A stretch of 64,000 nucleotides of DNA from Flavobacterium sp. UBA6135 (GTDB lineage: Bacteria > Bacteroidota > Bacteroidia > Flavobacteriales > Flavobacteriaceae). The notes under the pieces were generated by a model that saw only the letters and a list, made by a program, of their open reading frames with translations, searched no databases and was not told the DNA's origin. Position numbers and translations under genes: made by a program. Of the stretch, positions 50,238 through 59,825 are shown one piece after another. The DNA is taken from positions 1 through 64,000 of the forward strand of contig NZ_DIVJ01000023.1 of the NCBI RefSeq assembly GCF_002428305.1. Direction: 5' to 3'. Position 1 is the first letter of the stretch. Every line of letters begins with the position of its first letter.

Positions 50238-52718
50238 TTAAAAATAAAACCCGAAGGATCCTTTCACTGCAAAATTATTAGCATCTGGTAAATCTCTGTA
50301 ATTTCCTCTCCAAGAGAAATCGATTCTGAAAACTTTAAATATATTTCCTATTCCGGCACTGTATTCCCAATAGGGTTTCTCGGGAGCCAAGTAAATTAAA
50401 TTCGATGCATTTAAATTTCTATTGCTATCTGAAACACTTCCAACTACACCTTTTATTCCTATTACTTCTCTAAGATTCATTTTTCTTAAGCCGGGAACTC
50501 TAGATAAAATTCTACCTAAAAAATGATGCTCTAATTGAAAAGTTGCATATTGATCGGTTACAAATTCATAGAAATTCAAGTTATTAAACGTGTTTTCAAT
50601 TAAAAAATAGGATTGATTCCCGGGAACCACACTCATCAATCCCAATGGAACATCTCCGAATGTTTTCCCTACTTCTGTAATCACATTCAATCGACCAAAA
50701 CCACCAACTAGAATAGGTTGTTTAAAATATAATTGTAATTTCTGATAGTCAAAATCGCTGTCAAAAACACCTTTTACACCCTGACTGTAGTTTACAAACA
50801 ATCTACTGTAAGGACTATCTACAATACTGCGTTCAACTCCATAACCAATTGTTTTTCTTTTTGGCGTATAATCTACCGAGACTGAAAATTCTGATTGTGT
50901 AACTTCACTTGCTGTGGTGGTAAATGTGTCATCCGTAAAATAATCTAAACTAAAAGTAGAAGAAGCCGATTTCAGTGTTCTGTATGACATTCCGGTTTCT
51001 AAAGTTAAATTTTTTACCGGCTCAATATTCAAAGACATCATGCTCAAGTTAATACTTGTCAAATTGGTATTAGATCCTGCCATGAATAATCCCGATGAAG
51101 CAAAACTTCTCCCCAATACATTATTGGATGTTGTTAAGCTTGCACCAATCTGTTCGATATCTCTTCTGTTTCCGGCTTCAAGAATTAATCTGTTTTTTTT
51201 ATTTATCAAAACCTTTCCGGATAAACCGTATTTCATCTGATTATCTTCAAATCCATAGGCGGTGTAAAATTGTAGTCGCCAAGGATCATTTTGTCCAAAA
51301 TAAGTTCTACCTCCAACACGAAGACGAACTCCCTCTACTTCATTGTAACCTATAGTAGAAAAAATGGGACCAAAATCAAAGTTGCCTTTTTGAATGTAGC
51401 CACTTCCTAAAATGGAAACCAAATTATACATTTGCTTGAACTTTTTTACGGTTTGCAAGGTATCGAGCATTTTATAAACTCCTAATTCGTCTTTGCTTAA
51501 ACTCTCAAAACGGTTTTCCTGCCAAAAATCATCGCTTTTCGCATAGACTGAATTATCAATAAAATTCACTTCTTCTTTATAAAAATCTTTCGGCTTTTCT
51601 TGATTGAAGGCATGATTTTTAAATAAAGTAGTTCGCTTTCCATAAACACCTTTTGATTCTTCTTTTTTATTGAATGCAAAATCAGACATCATGTGGTCTC
51701 TTTTTAATAGAAAAACAGAATCGTTTACCACATCAAATTCTTGTTCGATATAAATTTCTTTAACCCAGTTGATATTGGCACTTTTGGTAACTGCCATATT
51801 GATTGATTTTATAGCAAAAGTGGTGTCATTTACCCAAAAATCTCCTTTAAAAGTCAGTTCCCCTTTTCTTCTTGGATAATAAACAATGTTGTAGCACCAT
51901 TTGTTATCAATATACATACTGTCGGTCAATGCATAATTATAAACATCTATACCTGTTCTAGACAACGGACTCACAAAGTCTTTATCAAAAAACTTGAGGT
52001 AATTGTCATAAATATCATATTCTGCATACAAATCTTTAATGAATGCAATTATCTGTTGGTTTGTGTTAAATCCTGAATTTTTATTGGCTTTTAGAATTTC
52101 CTTTTCTTTGTTTATCGTATTATTTCCATAAACTTCAGAAATGGATTCATTAATAAAAATTGGCAAATACGTTTTTCCAGTAATTCGAGAAGTATCCATT
52201 TGTTCAAAAACAAATTCCATTCCTTTGAAAAGCTTACTTTTCATCATGGCACTATCTATTGTATTTAAATCAAATTCAACCTTTTCATATTTATCATACT
52301 GATAGTGTTTGAATTGACGGAGTCCGTTTTGTTTTTTTCGAGCCCAAATTTTTCTAAGAATATCAATAGCAGGATTGTTCTTTTTTGACATTTTTCCGGA
52401 TATCAAAACGACTTCTCGCAAGGTTTCGCCGGCTGCCAAATTTACTTTTATGTCATAGGTCACTGATTTTGTTAACGGAAGTTCAACAGTTGTAAAACCT
52501 ATGAATGAAACAACAAGTGTAGTGTGACTTTTTTGTGATTCAAGATAGAATCTCCCGTTTTCATTGGTTATCAATCCTTCACTGGAATTTTTGAAATAGA
52601 CATTAGCAAAAGGAATCGGCTGATTGAATTCATCCAAAACTACACCACTTACTTTTGTTTGAGCAATGACTGATGAAATAACTAATAAAAAAAGAAATAA
52701 GAGGCCTTTAAACTTCAT
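50238..52718 (-). CDS. DUF5686 / carboxypeptidase-regulatory-like outer-membrane protein
   Basis: An 826-residue protein. Signal peptide (LFLLVISSVIAQ), then a CarbopepD_reg_2 domain at about 22-100 (GVVLDEFNQPIPFANVYFKNSSEGLITNENGRFYL), then the DUF5686 barrel region with tyrosine- and aromatic-rich strands from about residue 120. Family members are predicted outer-membrane proteins in Bacteroidota. Function is unknown. It is a single gene after pdhB. Confidence 0.85.
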   Translation of the reverse strand: MKFKGLLFLFLLVISSVIAQTKVSGVVLDEFNQPIPFANVYFKNSSEGLITNENGRFYLESQKSHTTLVVSFIGFTTVELPLTKSVTYDIKVNLAAGETLREVVLISGKMSKKNNPAIDILRKIWARKKQNGLRQFKHYQYDKYEKVEFDLNTIDSAMMKSKLFKGMEFVFEQMDTSRITGKTYLPIFINESISEVYGNNTINKEKEILKANKNSGFNTNQQIIAFIKDLYAEYDIYDNYLKFFDKDFVSPLSRTGIDVYNYALTDSMYIDNKWCYNIVYYPRRKGELTFKGDFWVNDTTFAIKSINMAVTKSANINWVKEIYIEQEFDVVNDSVFLLKRDHMMSDFAFNKKEESKGVYGKRTTLFKNHAFNQEKPKDFYKEEVNFIDNSVYAKSDDFWQENRFESLSKDELGVYKMLDTLQTVKKFKQMYNLVSILGSGYIQKGNFDFGPIFSTIGYNEVEGVRLRVGGRTYFGQNDPWRLQFYTAYGFEDNQMKYGLSGKVLINKKNRLILEAGNRRDIEQIGASLTTSNNVLGRSFASSGLFMAGSNTNLTSINLSMMSLNIEPVKNLTLETGMSYRTLKSASSTFSLDYFTDDTFTTTASEVTQSEFSVSVDYTPKRKTIGYGVERSIVDSPYSRLFVNYSQGVKGVFDSDFDYQKLQLYFKQPILVGGFGRLNVITEVGKTFGDVPLGLMSVVPGNQSYFLIENTFNNLNFYEFVTDQYATFQLEHHFLGRILSRVPGLRKMNLREVIGIKGVVGSVSDSNRNLNASNLIYLAPEKPYWEYSAGIGNIFKVFRIDFSWRGNYRDLPDANNFAVKGSFGFYF

Positions 52719-52727
52719 AACAATTTG

Positions 52728-52768
52728 TAAAAAAAAACTTCATCAAGATAATTTTGATGAAGTTTCAA
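52728..52768 (-). terminator. Intrinsic terminator after pdhB
   Basis: AAACTTCATCAA (52736-52747) and TTGATGAAGTTT (52754-52765), T run on the minus strand. Confidence 0.75.
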
Positions 52769-52787
52769 ATATAGTGTATATTTTGAA

Positions 52788-53765
52788 TTATTTGTATAAA
52801 ACCTTTTTTACTGCTTTGATAACATCACTTGCATTAGGCAACCACTCTTTTAGTAGTGTTGGCGAATAAGGAGCAGGTGTGTCGGCAGTTGTAATTCGTT
52901 GAATTGGAGCATCCAAATAATCAAATGCCTGCTCTTGAACCATATAAGTTATTTCAGAAGCTACACTGGCAAACGGCCAAGCCTCTTCTAAAACTACTAA
53001 ACGGTTTGTCTTTTTCACTGAATTCAAAATGGTTTTATAATCCATCGGGCGAACCGTTCTTAAATCAATAATCTCACAGGAAATTCCCTCTTTAGCCAAT
53101 TCATCAGCTGCTATGAAAGCTTCTTTGATAATCTTTCCAAAAGAAACAATGGTTACATCAGCACCTTCTCTTTTGATGTCTGCAACTCCCAATGGAATAG
53201 TATATTCACCTTCTGGCACTTCCATTTTGTCTCCATACATTTGTTCTGATTCCATAAAAATTACAGGATCATTATCACGAATTGCTGATTTTAATAAACC
53301 TTTAGCATCATAAGCATTTGATGGAACAACCACTTTTAAACCCGGAGTATTAGCAAACCAGTTTTCAAAAGCTTGTGAGTGTGTTGCTCCTAATTGTCCC
53401 GCAGAAGCTGTTGGTCCACGAAAAACCATTGGCATTGGAAACTGTCCTGCAGACATTTGACGCATTTTTGCTGCGTTATTTATAATTTGATCAATTCCAA
53501 CCAATGAGAAGTTGAAAGTCATAAATTCTACAATAGGACGACAACCATTCATGGCTGAACCTACCGCAATTCCGGCGAATCCAAGTTCAGCAATAGGAGT
53601 ATCAATTACTCTTTTTGGCCCAAACTCATCCAACATTCCTTTTGAAGCTTTGTAGGCTCCGTTATATTCTGCTACTTCTTCGCCCATTAAATAAATGCTT
53701 TCATCACGACGCATTTCTTCGCTCATGGCTTCACAAATGGCTTCTCTAAATTGAATTGTTCTCAT
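52788..53765 (-). CDS. pdhB: Pyruvate dehydrogenase complex E1 subunit beta
   Basis: A 325-residue transketolase-like E1-beta. The ThDP/substrate region is MGEEVAEYNGAYKASKGMLDEFGPKRVIDTPIAELGFAGIAVGSAMNG near residue 27, then FVEFMTFNF, and PYSPTLLKEWLPN at the C-terminus. It should form the heterotetrameric E1 with an alpha subunit encoded elsewhere; no E1-alpha gene is within the window. Divergent from etfB over a 262-base gap. Confidence 0.93.
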   Translation of the reverse strand: MRTIQFREAICEAMSEEMRRDESIYLMGEEVAEYNGAYKASKGMLDEFGPKRVIDTPIAELGFAGIAVGSAMNGCRPIVEFMTFNFSLVGIDQIINNAAKMRQMSAGQFPMPMVFRGPTASAGQLGATHSQAFENWFANTPGLKVVVPSNAYDAKGLLKSAIRDNDPVIFMESEQMYGDKMEVPEGEYTIPLGVADIKREGADVTIVSFGKIIKEAFIAADELAKEGISCEIIDLRTVRPMDYKTILNSVKKTNRLVVLEEAWPFASVASEITYMVQEQAFDYLDAPIQRITTADTPAPYSPTLLKEWLPNASDVIKAVKKVLYK

Positions 53766-54027
53766 ATGGAAATTTTCTTAATGTCATTTTTACGAAAGGC
53801 AAAAATAAAAATTTAAAATCACTTTACTACATATTTTGAATGTAAAATAGTGCACATTTTTTGTGTTTAATTTTTAAAGATTCTTCATTTTTCAGACTTA
53901 ATTTGACACAATTCTATTTTAATAGGTTACGAAATCGATATATTACTGAAAATTTATTATGCACGCATACTAAAATTAGAAATTTTATTTGTACTTTCGT
54001 AACCGAAAAATAACTTAAACCTATTAT

Positions 54028-54774
54028 ATGAAAATATTAGTTTGCATCAGTCACGTACCTGATACTACTTCCAAAATTAATTTTATTAATGGCGATTCTG
54101 AATTTGACACCAATGGCGTTCAGTTTGTAATTAATCCAAATGATGAATTTGGTTTGACACGTGCCGTTTGGTTTCAAGAACAACAAGGAGCAACAGTAAC
54201 CGTTGTAAATGTTGGCGGACCTGACACGGAACCAACCTTGAGAAAAGCACTGGCTATTGGAGCTAATGAAGCCATTCGTGTAAATGCAACTCCAACTGAC
54301 GGGTTTTTTGTTGCAAAACAACTAGCTGAAGTAATTAAACAAGGTAATTATGATTTAGTTATTTGTGGAAAAGAATCATTGGATTATAATGGTGGAATGG
54401 TTCCGGGAATGATTGCAGGTTTATTAGGATATAATTTTATCAATTCTTGTATCGATGTAAAAGTTGACGGTACTTCTGTAAAAGCAATCAGAGAAATTGA
54501 TGGTGGAAAAGAAACTAGTTCTACTTCTTTGCCATTAATTATAGGTGGACAAAAAGGTTTGGTTGAAGAAAAAGATTTGCGAATTCCGAACATGAGAGGA
54601 ATTATGACAGCTCGTACAAAAGCATTAACAGTTGTAGAACCAATTGATGCAAATAACAGCACGAAAGCTGTTAAGTTTGAAAAGCCGGCTCCAAAATCAG
54701 CGGTGAAACTAGTAAGTGCTGATAACTTGGATGAATTAGTGAGCTTGTTACACAACGAAGCTAAGGTTATTTAG
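54028..54774 (+). CDS. etfB: Electron transfer flavoprotein subunit beta
   Basis: A 248-residue EtfB, the AMP-binding partner of EtfA. It begins MKILVCISHVPDTTSKINF and shows NPNDEFGLTRAV, VICGKESLDYNGGMVPG near 112 (FAD/AMP region), and LPLIIGGQKGLVEEKDLRIPNMRGIM, the recognition loop near 170-200. It is followed by etfA after 105 bases containing a short satellite. Confidence 0.94.
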   Translation: MKILVCISHVPDTTSKINFINGDSEFDTNGVQFVINPNDEFGLTRAVWFQEQQGATVTVVNVGGPDTEPTLRKALAIGANEAIRVNATPTDGFFVAKQLAEVIKQGNYDLVICGKESLDYNGGMVPGMIAGLLGYNFINSCIDVKVDGTSVKAIREIDGGKETSSTSLPLIIGGQKGLVEEKDLRIPNMRGIMTARTKALTVVEPIDANNSTKAVKFEKPAPKSAVKLVSADNLDELVSLLHNEAKVI

Positions 54775-54775
54775 T

Positions 54776-54860
54776 AAGGAGTTTTTAGTTGGGATTTTGG
54801 GAGTAGGCATTACACCAACTTTTAAATCCTTAAACCTGAAAACTCATAAACCATTATTAA
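54776..54860. repeat. Degenerate satellite between etfB and etfA
   Basis: TTTAGTTGGGATTTTGGGAG and CTTTTAAATCCTTAAACCTG with weak inverted character and an AACCTGAAAACTC unit similar to family 29-57. Confidence 0.35.
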
Positions 54861-54879
54861 ACTTTTAAACAAAAAAATT

Positions 54880-55848
54880 ATGTCATTATTAATATATGCA
54901 GAATCAGCAGAAGGAAAATTTAAGAAAGTAGCTTTCGAATTAGCTTCCTATGCAAAAAAAGTAGCCGAATCATTAGGAACAACAGTAACAGCCGTAACGG
55001 TAAACGCTTCTGATGTTTCAGAATTATCAAAATATGGCGTTGACAAAGTATTGAAAATTACCAATGATAAGTTGGCAACTTTCAACGCAAAAGCCTATGC
55101 TGATGCCATCAAACAAGCGACTCAAAAAGAAGGTGCTAAAGTAATTGTTCTTTCTTCAACTACCGATAGTATTTATCTTGCTCCATTAGTTGCTGTAGGA
55201 TTAGAAGCAGGATTTACATCAAATGTGGTTGGTTTACCTTTGAGCACTTCACCTTTTCAAGTAAAAAGAAATGCTTTTTCAAATAAAGCTTTCAACATCA
55301 CTGAAATTTCTACTGATGTAAAAGTTTTAGGCTTAGCGAAAAACTCATATGGTTTGGTAGAAAGCAATTCAAATTTAACAACCGAAGATTTTTCACCAAA
55401 TTTAAATGATGCTGATTTTAATGTAAAAGTTGAAAGCGTAGAAAAGGTAAGCGGAAAAGTAACGATAGCCGATGCAGAAGTTGTAGTTTCTGGCGGACGC
55501 GGATTAAAAGGTCCTGAAAACTGGGGATTAGTAGAAGATTTAGCTGCCGTTTTAGGTGCTGCAACAGCTTGTTCAAAACCGGTATCCGATTTAGGTTGGA
55601 GACCTCATAGCGAACACGTTGGACAAACGGGAAAACCTGTAGCAACCAATTTATATATTGCTATTGGAATTTCAGGAGCAATTCAACACATTGCAGGGAT
55701 CAATTCCTCAAAAGTAAAAGTAGTTATCAATTCTGATCCTGAAGCACCTTTCTTTAAAGTTGCCGATTATGGAGTGGTTGGTGATGCTTTTGAAATTGTT
55801 CCTAAATTGACTCAAAAATTAAAAGAATTTAAAGCTCAAAATTCATAA
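54880..55848 (+). CDS. etfA: Electron transfer flavoprotein subunit alpha
   Basis: A 322-residue EtfA. The C-terminal FAD domain contains VVVSGGRGLKGPENW near residue 205, SDLGWRPHSEHVGQTGKPVATNLYIAIGISGAIQHIAGI near 235 and INSDPEAPFFKVADYGVVGDAFEIVPKLTQKL at the end. Together with EtfB it transfers electrons from acyl-CoA dehydrogenases to the respiratory chain. Its transcript ends at the 55872-55923 hairpin. Confidence 0.95.
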   Translation: MSLLIYAESAEGKFKKVAFELASYAKKVAESLGTTVTAVTVNASDVSELSKYGVDKVLKITNDKLATFNAKAYADAIKQATQKEGAKVIVLSSTTDSIYLAPLVAVGLEAGFTSNVVGLPLSTSPFQVKRNAFSNKAFNITEISTDVKVLGLAKNSYGLVESNSNLTTEDFSPNLNDADFNVKVESVEKVSGKVTIADAEVVVSGGRGLKGPENWGLVEDLAAVLGAATACSKPVSDLGWRPHSEHVGQTGKPVATNLYIAIGISGAIQHIAGINSSKVKVVINSDPEAPFFKVADYGVVGDAFEIVPKLTQKLKEFKAQNS

Positions 55849-55871
55849 TTTTTTATAAATTGTGCCCTCAT

Positions 55872-55923
55872 TGGGCTATCTAAATTGAGATAGTTGTATC
55901 TTTGTTTGGATAGCCCATTTTTT
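55872..55923 (+). terminator. Terminator of etfA enclosing a promoter-like element
   Basis: TGGGCTATC (55872-55880) and GATAGCCCA (55909-55917) form a 9-base stem with T run after it. The 28-base loop contains TATCTTTG (55897-55904), a TAnnTTTG match, so it may double as the promoter of the next gene. Confidence 0.65.
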
Positions 55924-55937
55924 AATTATTAATTTAG

Positions 55938-55972
55938 CTATGTACTTTGTACTTACTACTTTGTACTGATAT
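55938..55972. repeat. Short TGTACTT satellite
   Basis: ATGTACTTTGTACTTACTAC and CTTTGTACTGAT units in the 5' leader of the bifunctional nuclease gene. Confidence 0.45.
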
Positions 55973-55975
55973 AAT

Positions 55976-56602
55976 ATGAGTCTTGTTAAACTAGCCATAA
56001 AAGGAATTTCTTATAGCCAAACACAAAATGGTGCTTATGCTTTAATTTTGAATGAAGTTGACGGCGAACGAAAACTACCAATTGTTATTGGAGCTTTTGA
56101 AGCACAATCGATTGCAATTGCTTTAGAAAAAGAGATAAAACCACCTCGTCCACTCACCCACGACTTGTTTAAAAATTTTGCCGATCGATTTGACATTATT
56201 GTCAAACAAGTGATTATTCACAAATTGGTTGATGGTGTTTTTTATTCGAGTATTATTTGTGAAAGAGATAAAATTGAGGAAATTATTGACGCTCGTACTT
56301 CCGATGCTATTGCTTTGGCATTGCGATTTAACGCCCCCATTTTCACCTATAAAAACATTTTAGACAAAGCGGGTGTCTATCTCAAAGGAAACACTATGGA
56401 GCCTGAAAATGCCGTTGAAGAAAACGACGCTGTTTTGAGTACCCCTGAAACTTTTGGTTTAGAAGACACTTCTGTCCCAAAAGATAGTTATAGCAGTAAA
56501 AGCGTTCAGGAACTCTATGAAATGCTCAATGAAGCTGTTCAAAATGAAGATTATGAAAAGGCTGCAAAAATTAGAGACGAAATTTCAAAGAAAGAATCTT
56601 AG
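55976..56602 (+). CDS. Bifunctional nuclease (BFN) family protein with UVR tail
   Basis: A 208-residue protein. The BFN/DUF151 domain (residues 1-130) shows LPIVIGAFEAQSIAIAL near 32, RPLTHDLFKNFADRFD near 60 and RTSDAIALALRFNAPIF near 108. A UvrB/UvrC motif occupies about residues 170-205 (VQELYEMLNEAVQNEDYEKAAKIRDEI). Plant and Bacteroidota members have nuclease activity on DNA and RNA in vitro. It is likely cytosolic. Confidence 0.9.
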   Translation: MSLVKLAIKGISYSQTQNGAYALILNEVDGERKLPIVIGAFEAQSIAIALEKEIKPPRPLTHDLFKNFADRFDIIVKQVIIHKLVDGVFYSSIICERDKIEEIIDARTSDAIALALRFNAPIFTYKNILDKAGVYLKGNTMEPENAVEENDAVLSTPETFGLEDTSVPKDSYSSKSVQELYEMLNEAVQNEDYEKAAKIRDEISKKES

Positions 56603-56644
56603 CTTTTTATTCTAAATAAATAATCCAAAAAGTACCTCTTAAAA

Positions 56645-58303
56645 ATGTATAAAAAATTAATTTTACTAACACTTACTTTGCTATTCTCGTTAGGTTTAAG
56701 TGCACAAGAACTTGAGAAAAAGTGGCAATTAAGTTCATCAAAAACGGATTATTTAGAGTTAAAGGAAGGTGGTTATGAACTAAAAATCAGTTCAGACAGC
56801 CTTACTCAAAAAGGTGATTATCTTGTTCAGGATAATTATCTTTTTTTATTTGAAAATGGTTCTGATGCACCAACCAAACGATTTACAATTGAATCAAAAT
56901 CAGATTCGCTTTTGACTTTAAAATCAAAAGACAAAGCATATTCTTTTTTCTCTTCCAACAAAATAAAACCTGAACAAACCCAATCAAAACTAATTGCTAG
57001 TGAAGGTTTTACTATGACTAGTTTATGGAAAGGAATTCTTGGAATGCTATCCCTTTTAGCCCTAGCTTTTGTATTTAGTGCCAATCGAAAAGCCATAAAT
57101 TGGAAAACAGTCGGAATTGGAATTTTGGCACAATTTATACTTGCAATTGGTGTTTTGAAAGTTACTTTTGTAAAAAACATATTTGAATTTGTAGGCGGAT
57201 TATTTGTAAAAGTTTTAGATTTTACAAGAGCCGGAAGCGAATTTTTATTAGGAGGAATGATGAATGTTGATAATTTTGGATTCATCTTTTTGTTTCAAGT
57301 TTTACCAACCATTATTTTCTTTTCTGCTCTAACTTCTTTGTTGTTCTATTTAGGAATAATTCAAATCGTTGTTAAAGGTTTAGCGATGCTTCTAACCAAA
57401 ATTTTAGGCATTTCAGGTGCTGAAAGTTTATCGGTTGCAGGAAATATCTTTTTAGGTCAAACCGAAGCTCCGCTGATGATTAAAGCGTATTTGGAGAAAA
57501 TGAATAGAAGTGAAATTCTTTTGGTTATGGTCGGCGGAATGGCCACTGTAGCCGGAGGAGTATTAGCAGCATATATTGGATTCCTAGGTGGAAACGATCC
57601 TGTTTTGCGATTGGAATTTGCCAAACATTTACTTGCAGCATCAGTTATGGCAGCACCTGGAGCTATTGTAGTTTCAAAAATTCTCTATCCTCAAACAGAA
57701 GCCATTAACACAAATGTTGAAGTTTCAAAAGAAAAAATTGGTTCAAATATTCTTGATGCTATCGCAACCGGAACAACAGAAGGACTGAAATTAGCAGCCA
57801 ATGTTGCAGCGATGTTGTTGGTTTTTATTGCTTTTATTGCGATGATTAATTATACTTTAAGTTGGATTGGAGGGTGGTCTGGTTTAAACGATGTAATTGC
57901 TGCAAACACACCTTATTCTAAGTTTTCTTTAGAAACAGTTTTGGGAATTGTATTTGCTCCTTTAATGTGGTTAATTGGGGTTGCAACGGAAGATGTAATG
58001 CTAATGGGACAATTATTAGGAATTAAGTTAGCCGCTTCTGAATTTGTAGGATATATTCAATTAGCTGAATTAAAAAATGTAGCTTCAACCATCCATTTTA
58101 CGTATGACAAATCAGTAATTATGGCCACCTATATGTTGTGTGGTTTTGCAAATTTTGCATCTATCGGAATTCAGATTGGTGGAATTGGATCATTAGCACC
58201 GGGACAACGCAAAACACTTTCTGAATTTGGATTGAAGGCTGTCATTGGAGGAAGTATCGCATCTTTATTATCGGCCACTATTGCCGGAATGATTATAGGA
58301 TAA
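56645..58303 (+). CDS. NupC-type nucleoside transporter with N-terminal extracytoplasmic domain
   Basis: A 552-residue concentrative nucleoside transporter. Residues 120-550 contain the core helices; GQTEAPLMIKAYL near 278 is the sodium/nucleoside motif and GFANFASIGIQIGG near 500 is the second half of the substrate site. The first 110 residues are unusual for CNTs: a cleavable signal peptide (LLTLTLLFSLGLSAQ) and a beta-rich lipocalin-like module (WQLSSSKTDYLELKEGGYELKIS). They suggest an extracytoplasmic domain fused to the carrier. It imports nucleosides near thyA and folA. Confidence 0.88.
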   Translation: MYKKLILLTLTLLFSLGLSAQELEKKWQLSSSKTDYLELKEGGYELKISSDSLTQKGDYLVQDNYLFLFENGSDAPTKRFTIESKSDSLLTLKSKDKAYSFFSSNKIKPEQTQSKLIASEGFTMTSLWKGILGMLSLLALAFVFSANRKAINWKTVGIGILAQFILAIGVLKVTFVKNIFEFVGGLFVKVLDFTRAGSEFLLGGMMNVDNFGFIFLFQVLPTIIFFSALTSLLFYLGIIQIVVKGLAMLLTKILGISGAESLSVAGNIFLGQTEAPLMIKAYLEKMNRSEILLVMVGGMATVAGGVLAAYIGFLGGNDPVLRLEFAKHLLAASVMAAPGAIVVSKILYPQTEAINTNVEVSKEKIGSNILDAIATGTTEGLKLAANVAAMLLVFIAFIAMINYTLSWIGGWSGLNDVIAANTPYSKFSLETVLGIVFAPLMWLIGVATEDVMLMGQLLGIKLAASEFVGYIQLAELKNVASTIHFTYDKSVIMATYMLCGFANFASIGIQIGGIGSLAPGQRKTLSEFGLKAVIGGSIASLLSATIAGMIIG

Positions 58304-58306
58304 ATT

Positions 58307-58654
58307 ATGACTCATCACTTTATATGTAACCATTGTAAATATGAAAACAAAGTTAACATAAGCGAAAGCGACAGAGGAACATATCAAATGCAACATGGCG
58401 ATTTTAAAGACACAACATGCATTAGTTGTTTTAGAAAAAAAAGAGCTCATATAAATGAAATTTATGGTAAAGTATCCTTTAATATGATATTATTAGGTTT
58501 TATAATAAGCTTGATTATTGCTTTAATTTTATTACATTACTCTAGAAGTTTTATTTTATTTTCTTGTGAAATTATAGGATTACCAGTATTGATATTTTTA
58601 TATGAAAATAATTTAGTCAAAACATTTAATCATTACAGAATTAAAAAAATATGA
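58307..58654 (+). CDS. Small membrane protein with N-terminal cysteine pairs
   Basis: A 115-residue protein I cannot name. The N-terminus holds CNHC near residue 8 and CISC near 39, an arrangement for one zinc ribbon. Two hydrophobic segments follow (about 58-76 and 80-98), then a basic tail ending NHYRIKKI. It starts 3 bases after the transporter and its stop overlaps thyA by ATGA, so the three are probably cotranslated. Position between a nucleoside carrier and thymidylate synthase may be incidental. Confidence 0.6.
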   Translation: MTHHFICNHCKYENKVNISESDRGTYQMQHGDFKDTTCISCFRKKRAHINEIYGKVSFNMILLGFIISLIIALILLHYSRSFILFSCEIIGLPVLIFLYENNLVKTFNHYRIKKI

Positions 58655-59475
58655 AACAATATCATGACCTTGTTAAACACGTTTTAGAAAACGGATCACA
58701 AAAAGGCGATCGAACCGGAACCGGAACCATCAGTGTTTTTGGTTATCAAATGCGTTTTGATTTAAGTGAAGGTTTTCCGATGGTTACCACTAAAAAATTA
58801 CATTTAAAATCGATTATACATGAATTGCTTTGGTTTATCAAAGGCGAGACAAATATTAATTATCTTAAAGAAAACGGTGTTAAGATTTGGGACGAATGGG
58901 CAGATGAAAACGGCGATTTAGGTCCGGTTTACGGTCATCAATGGCGAAACTGGAATAGCGAAGAAATTGATCAAATTACTGAATTAATCGAAACCTTAAA
59001 GAAAAATCCAAATAGCCGTAGAATGTTGGTTTCTGCTTGGAATCCTTCTGTTTTGCCCGATACATCCAAATCATTTGCAGAAAATGTAGCCAATGGAAAA
59101 GCGGCACTTCCACCCTGTCATGCTTTTTTTCAATTTTATGTAGCTGATGGAAAATTGAGTTGTCAATTGTATCAACGAAGTGCCGATATCTTTTTAGGTG
59201 TACCTTTTAATATTGCTTCATATGCCTTATTTACGTTGATGATTGCTCAGGTTTGCGATTTACAACCGGGAGAATTCATTCACACTTTTGGTGATGCTCA
59301 TATTTATAACAATCATATTGAACAATTGGAATTACAACTTTCGCGTGAGCCAAAACCATTGCCAAAAATGATTTTAAATCCGGATATTAAATCCATTTTC
59401 GATTTCACTTTTGATGACTTTACGTTGGAAGGGTATGATCCACATCCACATATTAAAGGAGTTGTCGCTGTTTAA
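58651..59475 (+). CDS. thyA: Thymidylate synthase
   Basis: A 274-residue ThyA methylating dUMP with CH2-THF. RTGTGTISVFGYQMRFDLS near residue 20, ELLWFIKGETN near 55, the catalytic cysteine in LPPCHAFFQFYV near 156, and QRSADIFLGVPFNIASYA near 178. Full length. With folA (60407) it completes the thymidylate cycle, although a bidirectional gap with an isoamylase-like gene and a 2TM gene lies between. Confidence 0.96.
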   Translation: MKQYHDLVKHVLENGSQKGDRTGTGTISVFGYQMRFDLSEGFPMVTTKKLHLKSIIHELLWFIKGETNINYLKENGVKIWDEWADENGDLGPVYGHQWRNWNSEEIDQITELIETLKKNPNSRRMLVSAWNPSVLPDTSKSFAENVANGKAALPPCHAFFQFYVADGKLSCQLYQRSADIFLGVPFNIASYALFTLMIAQVCDLQPGEFIHTFGDAHIYNNHIEQLELQLSREPKPLPKMILNPDIKSIFDFTFDDFTLEGYDPHPHIKGVVAV

Positions 59476-59477
59476 AT

Positions 59478-59520
59478 CATAAAAAATCCGTCTAAGCTTT
59501 TAAACGGATTTTTTTTATCA
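59478..59520. terminator. Bidirectional terminator
   Basis: AAAAAATCCG (59481-59490) and CGGATTTTTT (59505-59514), between convergent genes. Confidence 0.8.
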
Positions 59521-59528
59521 AATAGGGA

Positions 59529-59825
59529 TTATACAGCCACAACGCTATTCTCAGCAGCGGCAAAATCATTCCATTTGTAAGCATCTGCTTGATCATCGTT
59601 AACGAATTCTCCGTCTACTAAATAACGGAATTCGTAGGAATTAGAAGCTGGTAAATCAAACGTAGCTTTGAAAGTTCCGTTTTTTAACTTGCTTAACTCT
59701 CCTTCTACAGGATTCCAATTGTTAAAATCTCCAACAACTGCTGCAGTTGTAGCTTCTTTAGCTTGGATTGAAAAAGTTACTTTACAAACCGGTTTTGTTT
59801 TTATAAATTGTTTCTTAAGTGCCAT
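59529..59825 (-). CDS. Isoamylase early-set (glycogen-binding) domain protein
   Basis: A 98-residue single-domain protein. The E-set/CBM48-like fold shows the conserved VVGDFNNWNPV near residue 30, FKATFDLPASNSYEFRYLVDG near 54 and NDDQADAYKWNDFAAAENSV at the end. No catalytic domain. The start is ATG 59825 (MALKKQFIKTKP), as the 19 codons upstream lack conserved character. Such small E-set proteins are widespread in Bacteroidota and probably bind glycogen or regulate its enzymes. Confidence 0.85.
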   Translation of the reverse strand: MALKKQFIKTKPVCKVTFSIQAKEATTAAVVGDFNNWNPVEGELSKLKNGTFKATFDLPASNSYEFRYLVDGEFVNDDQADAYKWNDFAAAENSVVAV

